NCBI GenBank assembly: GCA_016302185.1
Contig: JAEDOC010000026.1
Coordinates: 1 to 18,102, forward strand
Origin: Clostridium sp.
Lineage (GTDB): Bacteria > Bacillota > Clostridia > Lachnospirales > Lachnospiraceae
Direction of reading: 5' to 3'
DNA: 18,102 bases
The notes beneath the pieces are model-generated. The model saw nothing but the letters and a program-made list of their open reading frames with translations. It searched no databases and was not told the origin of the DNA. The position numbers and the translations under genes are program-made. Below are positions 14,157 to 18,102 of the stretch, piece by piece. Every line of letters starts with the position of its first letter. The stretch's first letter is position 1.

Positions 14157-14387
14157 TTAAACAATGTACGGAGCCAGTGTGGTGAGAATCTCATCCACCT
14201 GGGTTTCGGAATGAATATTTAAATCGATCGGTTTGGAAAGGTCAAGGCTGAAGATGCCCATGATAGACTTTGCATCAATCACATATCTGCCGGATACCAG
14301 ATCAAAATCTACGTCATATTTGGCCAAATCATTTACGAAGGATTTAACTTTATCGATGGAATTTAAAGAAATGCGAACTGTTTTCAT
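14157..14387 (-). CDS. HPr-like protein lacking the active-site histidine (Crh-like)
   Basis: A 76-residue protein with the HPr fold signature. RYVIDAKSIMGIFSLDLSKPIDL (34-56) aligns with the HPr segment KVNAKSIMGLMSL that surrounds the regulatory serine Ser46; here this is Ser41. The N-terminal active-site loop, normally GLHARPA with the phosphoryl-accepting His15, is replaced by LNSIDKVKSFVN and is about three residues shorter. The protein has no His or Arg there, so it cannot carry phosphate in the sugar phosphotransferase relay in the usual way. Known precedent is B. subtilis Crh, which also lacks His15, keeps Ser46 and serves carbon catabolite regulation with CcpA; a similar role here is inference. 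A perfect AGGAGG lies eight bases before the ATG. It is monocistronic, with its own promoter and a shared terminator. Confidence 0.88.
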   Translation of the reverse strand: MKTVRISLNSIDKVKSFVNDLAKYDVDFDLVSGRYVIDAKSIMGIFSLDLSKPIDLNIHSETQVDEILTTLAPYIV

Positions 14388-14402
14388 GTGAAAAACCTCC
14401 TC

Positions 14403-14426
14403 TTGTAGTCTAACTCTATACTACAA
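14403..14426. promoter_or_regulatory. Operator-like dyad over the HPr-like gene promoter
   Basis: TTGTAGT (14403-14409) and ACTACAA (14420-14426) form a perfect 7-bp inverted repeat with a 10-base spacer. The right half overlaps the predicted -10 box (14418-14423) and the left half covers the early transcribed region, a good position for a repressor. It lies between the divergent HPr-like gene and mtaB. No binding protein is identified. Confidence 0.4.
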
Positions 14427-14446
14427 AGTTATGGGGTAAAAGTCAA
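14418..14446 (-). promoter_or_regulatory. Candidate sigma-A promoter for the HPr-like gene
   Basis: Read on the minus strand, TTGACT (14446-14441) and TAGTAT (14423-14418) are separated by 17 bases. The -35 box matches at five of six positions and the -10 box at four. It gives a leader of about 25 bases containing the AGGAGG site. Confidence 0.6.
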
Positions 14447-14501
14447 GAGAGAGATTGTACGAAATCAGGAACGCAAAACGGTAAAATGAAGGAGAAAAAT
14501 C

Positions 14502-15914
14502 ATGCGAAAAGCGGCATTTCATAATCTGGGCTGCAAGGTAAATTCCTATGAAACAGAGGCGATGCAGCAGCTTTTGGAGGATGCGGGCTATGAGATTGTG
14601 CCCTTCAGAGAAGGGGCCGATGTTTATATTATCAATACGTGTTCCGTGACCAACGTAGCGGACAAAAAATCGCGCCAGATGCTGCATCGGGCGAAAAAGA
14701 TGAACCCGGAGGCAGTGGTGGTGGCCGTGGGCTGCTATGTGCAGGCGGCGGGGAAGGAGCTGGAGCAGGATGCTGCGGTGGATTTAATCATCGGCAATAA
14801 CAGGAAGAAGGATCTGGTGGAGATCCTGGATCATTATTTTGCGGATCACGGACGGAAAGAGGAGGTCATCGATATCGGCGCCTCTCAGGAGTATGAGGAG
14901 CTTCATATCCGGAAGATTGCCGACCATACCAGAGCTTTTATCAAGGTGCAGGATGGCTGCAATCAGTTCTGCAGCTACTGCATCATCCCGTATACCAGAG
15001 GGCGGGTGAGAAGCCGCAGGCCGGAGGATGTGGTCAATGAGGTGGAGCGTCTGGCCGCCGCCGGATACAAGGAGATTGTGCTTACCGGAATTCATTTAAG
15101 CTCCTACGGACTGGACTTTTCCAGAGCGGCCAAGGCGAAGAATGCCGAGGTGGGAGCGGACGGATTGGATTTTAAAGAGATGGAAGCAGTGGCCGAGAAA
15201 GAGAGGGAGATTTCTTCCCGGCGGGAGAAACGGGAAGATTTACTGACTCTGATCTGCCGGCTGGACGCGGTGCCGGGCATTGAGCGGATTCGCTTAGGTT
15301 CTCTGGAGCCGCGGATTATCACGGAGGACTTTGTGAAAACACTGGCATCCTTAAAGACCATCTGTCCCCATTTTCATCTTTCTCTGCAGAGCGGCTGTGA
15401 CGCCACCTTACAACGGATGAACCGTCACTATACCACAGAGGAATACGCCCGCTGCTGCGAGCTTTTACGGAGTGCCTTTGCGAATCCGGCGATTACCACC
15501 GATGTGATTGTGGGCTTTCCGGGGGAGACGAAAGAAGAATTTGCCGTGACAGAAGAGTTCTTAAAAAAGATTCATTTTTATGAGATGCATATCTTTAAGT
15601 ATTCCAAGCGGGCCGGAACCCGTGCGGCTGTGATGCCCTCTCAGGTGCCGGAGCAGGTGAAGGGGGAGCGAAGCGACCGCCTGCTGGCGCTGGAGGCCGA
15701 GCTCTCAAAGAGCTACCGGGAGAGCTTCCTGGGAAAGGAGACAGAGCTTCTCCTGGAAGAGCCGGTGGAGATTGATGGAGTGAAATACATGCTGGGCCAT
15801 ACCAGACAGTACGTGAAGGGAGTGGTTCCTTACGCGGAAGGAATGAAAAACCGGACGGTGAAAGGCCGGTTTACAACACTTCTGACGGAGGAAATTCTTC
15901 TGCTGGAGCCGTAG
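14502..15914 (+). CDS. mtaB: tRNA (t6A37) methylthiotransferase MtaB
   Basis: MtaB is a radical SAM enzyme that adds a methylthio group to N6-threonylcarbamoyladenosine 37 of ANN-decoding tRNAs. The 470-residue protein has an N-terminal UPF0004 domain with auxiliary cluster cysteines Cys11, Cys47 and Cys78 (NLGCKVNSYETE, NTCSVTN, AVGCYVQ). The radical SAM motif is DGCNQFCSYCIIPYTRGRVRSR, with Cys153, Cys157 and Cys160. LSLQSGCDATLQRMNRHYT (292-310) and a C-terminal TRAM RNA-binding domain (about 408-465) follow. The GCKVNSYE start and IIPYTRGRVRSR point to MtaB more than MiaB or RimO. An extra charged segment at about 207-246 (rich in Lys, Glu, Ala) interrupts the barrel after LSSYGLDF, where most relatives go straight on. 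AAGGAG precedes the ATG. In B. subtilis mtaB directly follows rsmE; here three genes intervene. Confidence 0.94.
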   Translation: MRKAAFHNLGCKVNSYETEAMQQLLEDAGYEIVPFREGADVYIINTCSVTNVADKKSRQMLHRAKKMNPEAVVVAVGCYVQAAGKELEQDAAVDLIIGNNRKKDLVEILDHYFADHGRKEEVIDIGASQEYEELHIRKIADHTRAFIKVQDGCNQFCSYCIIPYTRGRVRSRRPEDVVNEVERLAAAGYKEIVLTGIHLSSYGLDFSRAAKAKNAEVGADGLDFKEMEAVAEKEREISSRREKREDLLTLICRLDAVPGIERIRLGSLEPRIITEDFVKTLASLKTICPHFHLSLQSGCDATLQRMNRHYTTEEYARCCELLRSAFANPAITTDVIVGFPGETKEEFAVTEEFLKKIHFYEMHIFKYSKRAGTRAAVMPSQVPEQVKGERSDRLLALEAELSKSYRESFLGKETELLLEEPVEIDGVKYMLGHTRQYVKGVVPYAEGMKNRTVKGRFTTLLTEEILLLEP

Positions 15915-15963
15915 AAGAGGCCGGGGGAAGGTTATCGATTTCATAGAAAGGAGTATATAACAG

Positions 15964-17037
15964 ATGAATACCTATCGAGTAGCAGTGGTGGCAGGAGACG
16001 GAATCGGTCCTGAGGTTATTGACGAGTGCCGGAAGGTGCTGAACCGGGTGGCCGAGCTGGACGGAGGCTTTTGTTTTCAGTTTGACGAATATCCCTGGGG
16101 CTGCGAATACTATCTGGAGCATGGGGAGATGATGCCGGCGGATGGTATTGAGATTCTGAAGTCGTATGATGCAATTTTACTTGGTGCAGTCGGATATCCG
16201 GGGGTTCCGGATCATATTTCCCTGAGGGATCTGCTGCTTCGGATCCGCCATGATTTTGATGAGTATATCAATCTGCGCCCGGTGAAGCTTCTGAAGGGAG
16301 CAAATTGTCCGCTGAAGGATGTCAGACCGGAGGATGTGGATATGACCTTTGTGCGGGAAAACAGTGAAGGCGAGTACAGCGGTCAGGGTGCATGGCTGTA
16401 TCCGGGCACCGAGCGGGAAGTGGTGATTCAGGACGGCGTTTTTTCCAGAAAAGGCTGTGAGCGGGTGATTCGTTATGCGTATGAGCTTGCCAGAAAAGAG
16501 AAGAAAACTCTGACCAGTATCAGCAAGGGCAATGCCCTGAACTATTCCATGGTATTCTGGGATCAGATTTTTGCAGAGGTGGGGAAGGAGTATCCGGATG
16601 TAGAGACACATTCGCTGCTGGTGGATGCCGCTTCCATGCTGATGGTCAAGGAGCCGTCCAGATTTCAGATTGTTGTGACATCGAATCTGTTCGGCGATAT
16701 CCTGACCGATCTGGGTGCTGCCATTGCGGGCGGCATGGGACTGGCCGCAGGTGCGAACTTAAATCCGGAACGAAAATTCCCGTCCATGTTTGAGCCGATT
16801 CACGGATCTGCGCCGGATATTGCCGGAAAAGGCATTGCCAATCCCATGGCAGCCATCTGGTCCGCATCACAGATGCTGGACTTTTTCGGTCATGAGGATT
16901 GGGGGACAAAAGTGATTGACTGTATCGAAGAAATGCTGGTACAAAAGGTTGGTCTTACCGTGGATCAGGGAGGAACGGCGACCACCTCGGAATGCGGAGA
17001 TGCGTTTATACATATTCTGGAAAACAGTGTATGCTGA
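15964..17037 (+). CDS. Tartrate / D-malate dehydrogenase (decarboxylating), NAD-dependent
   Basis: A member of the isocitrate/isopropylmalate dehydrogenase fold family, oxidising and decarboxylating a 2-hydroxy acid with NAD+. The 357 residues closely follow the tartrate dehydrogenase/DmlA branch: VAGDGIGPEV (9-18), CEYYLEHGEMMP (47-58), GAVGYPGVPDHISL (74-87), DEYINLRPVKL (99-109), VRENSEGEYS (130-139) and GTEREVVIQ (148-156). Catalytic and metal-binding residues visible are Lys188 (SKGNAL), Asp221, Asp245 and Asp249 (NLFGDILTDLGAA). The NAD-type loop is HGSAPDIAGKGIANP (280-294). LeuB lacks the CEYY and PDHISL segments, which favours D-malate or tartrate over 3-isopropylmalate, but the exact substrate is not proven. 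It starts 49 bases after mtaB with AAAGGAG upstream and probably shares its transcript. A LacI-type regulator converges on it. Confidence 0.88.
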   Translation: MNTYRVAVVAGDGIGPEVIDECRKVLNRVAELDGGFCFQFDEYPWGCEYYLEHGEMMPADGIEILKSYDAILLGAVGYPGVPDHISLRDLLLRIRHDFDEYINLRPVKLLKGANCPLKDVRPEDVDMTFVRENSEGEYSGQGAWLYPGTEREVVIQDGVFSRKGCERVIRYAYELARKEKKTLTSISKGNALNYSMVFWDQIFAEVGKEYPDVETHSLLVDAASMLMVKEPSRFQIVVTSNLFGDILTDLGAAIAGGMGLAAGANLNPERKFPSMFEPIHGSAPDIAGKGIANPMAAIWSASQMLDFFGHEDWGTKVIDCIEEMLVQKVGLTVDQGGTATTSECGDAFIHILENSVC

Positions 17038-17054
17038 TGTGACCGGAGAAGTGC

Positions 17055-17103
17055 AAAAAAGGGGCTGTAAAAAAGCTTTCACCTGGAAGTTTTTACAGCC
17101 CCC
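17055..17103 (-). terminator. Terminator of the LacI-family gene
   Basis: GGGGCTGTAAAAA (17061-17073) pairs with TTTTTACAGCCCC (17090-17102), and the inner CTTTC/GGAAG extends the stem. On the minus strand the stem is followed by six T (complement of A 17055-17060), a clear intrinsic terminator 17 bases past the regulator stop. On the plus strand the stem is followed by CTATATCG, so it is weaker for the dehydrogenase gene. Confidence 0.85.
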
Positions 17104-17119
17104 TATATCGTCGCTTGCA

Positions 17120-18102
17120 TTACATGGTGGATTCCCTGTGCACCAGCTCACATCGAAATTCCCGGTACGGGAAGTTTTCCTCCGTTCCTGCGATGACCGC
17201 CATGATAAGCCTTGCGGCGTATTCGCCCATCTCTGTATAGGGAACCGTGATTCCGCTGATGGAAGGGTATGTCATCTCATAGAAATTCACATAGTTTAAA
17301 AACAGATTTTTTGTTTTCTGCGGAAGGGTGAAATCCCGTTTTAGAATTTCTCTCTGCAGAATCAGACCGATATCATAGTTCTGGGAAATGGCCAGATCAA
17401 AGGTGTTGTGTTCCATGTAATCGGACAGAAAGTTCTGAAGCTCTTCTAAATTTCGATCCTTGGAGGAGCAGATCACATGAGAAAGGTGACAGTCCGGATA
17501 CAGCTCTGTCAGTGCATTTAAAAAGACAGGGTACTTGTTATTTACAAAGAGTCCGTCATTATCAATGGAAAAATAGCGAATCTCTTTAAAAACGCGTTCT
17601 TTGCAGAAGCGGGCACATTCCCGCAGCGCGTCATCAAAGGCATGGGGAGTGGGAGATTTGCTGGAAAACACACCATCCATGCAGAGAACCACATAGGGAA
17701 TCCGATTTTCCACCGCGGGGCGGATAAAGGCATCGTGATCATTGTTGGAGATGTAGATCAGACCGTCAATGACGTTGGAATAATAGCTTTTCACGTATTG
17801 CGGTTCTGCCGCTTCTCCCATCGCATCCTCTTCATTAAAAATAGTGATGGTGTAATCCAGCTTCGCCAGACAGCTGCTGATCCCCATCAGCGCATTTAAA
17901 AAGGCCTGACGGCTGTAATCTCTGGCGCAGACAATCCCGATGGAGGTGCAGTTCTTCGTGCGCATGCTTCGCGCGGAGGCATTGGGGTAGTAATGGAGCG
18001 CCTCGATGGTCTCCATCACCTTCCGTCTGGTCTCCTCACTGATTTTCTGATCCGTTCGATTATTAATAATATAAGATACGGTGGCCTGAGAAACCCCGCA
18101 CA
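17120..18102 (-). CDS. LacI family transcriptional regulator (N-terminus outside window)
   Basis: A sugar- or metabolite-responsive DNA-binding repressor. The reading frame stays open to the window end: the last bases on the minus strand encode CGVSQATVSYIINNR, the recognition helix region of the LacI helix-turn-helix, then KISEETRRKVMETIEALHYYPN, the hinge approach, and ASARSMRTKN. Only about 10-15 N-terminal residues are missing, so the internal ATG at 18019 is not the start. A periplasmic-binding-protein-like effector domain follows, beginning SIGIVCARDYSRQAFLNALMGI, with DGLIYISNND, RYFSIDNDGL and YPSISGITVPYTEMGEYAARL, typical of LacI family cores. It converges on the dehydrogenase gene and may or may not control it; its effector is unknown. 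A strong terminator follows. Confidence 0.93.
   Translation of the reverse strand, partial: CGVSQATVSYIINNRTDQKISEETRRKVMETIEALHYYPNASARSMRTKNCTSIGIVCARDYSRQAFLNALMGISSCLAKLDYTITIFNEEDAMGEAAEPQYVKSYYSNVIDGLIYISNNDHDAFIRPAVENRIPYVVLCMDGVFSSKSPTPHAFDDALRECARFCKERVFKEIRYFSIDNDGLFVNNKYPVFLNALTELYPDCHLSHVICSSKDRNLEELQNFLSDYMEHNTFDLAISQNYDIGLILQREILKRDFTLPQKTKNLFLNYVNFYEMTYPSISGITVPYTEMGEYAARLIMAVIAGTEENFPYREFRCELVHRESTM

Overview
The window looks like chromosomal DNA of a Gram-positive anaerobe of the Clostridia, most likely a Lachnospiraceae member. This is inferred from moderate GC content, strong AGGAGG-type ribosome binding sites, the lepA-hemW...prmA-rsmE...mtaB gene order typical of Bacillota, and the protein flavour (Clostridia-type MATE pump, cytidylate-kinase-like protein, HPr-like protein and a PD-(D/E)XK transposase-family remnant). 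No rRNA, tRNA, CRISPR array, prophage or complete insertion sequence was seen.

Left part (1-2500). The first ~80 bases resemble the 3' end (terminal hairpin) of an IS200/IS605-type (TnpB) element. A terminator hairpin follows, then selD (selenophosphate synthetase) on the minus strand with its own promoter. Next is a decayed PD-(D/E)XK nuclease/transposase-family gene that has lost its catalytic middle. A promoter, a strong 5'-end hairpin with a U-tract and a small conserved-looking 79-aa protein of unknown function come after it.

Centre-left (2500-6100). A MATE efflux pump overlaps a cytidylate-kinase-like gene by 11 bases. These converge, with only 3 bases between stop codons, on an NCS2 purine permease. 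The plus-strand terminator for the kinase-like gene lies inside the permease coding sequence.

Centre (6115-14085). A long co-directional run on the plus strand holds lepA (EF4), hemW (heme chaperone), a TSUP/TauE-type permease, prmA (L11 methyltransferase), rsmE (16S rRNA m3U1498 methyltransferase), a NifS-type cysteine desulfurase and thiI (tRNA 4-thiouridine synthase). In Bacillus subtilis and many relatives the hrcA-grpE-dnaK-dnaJ genes sit between hemW and prmA; here a single TSUP permease gene occupies that slot. The run is mostly translation and RNA-modification genes. The desulfurase hands sulfur to ThiI, and the permease may handle a sulfur compound or another anion.

Right (14100-18102). 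A bidirectional terminator separates thiI from a convergent small HPr-like protein that keeps the regulatory serine motif but has no active-site histidine. Then come mtaB (tRNA ms2t6A methylthiotransferase) and a tartrate/D-malate dehydrogenase, and, convergent to them, a LacI-family regulator cut by the window end.

Nothing here is clearly a new multi-gene system. The best candidates for a second look are the His-less HPr-like (Crh-like) protein with an operator-like dyad at its promoter, the hairpin-led 79-aa orphan gene, the intragenic terminator inside the purine permease, and the replacement of the dnaK cassette by a TSUP permease.
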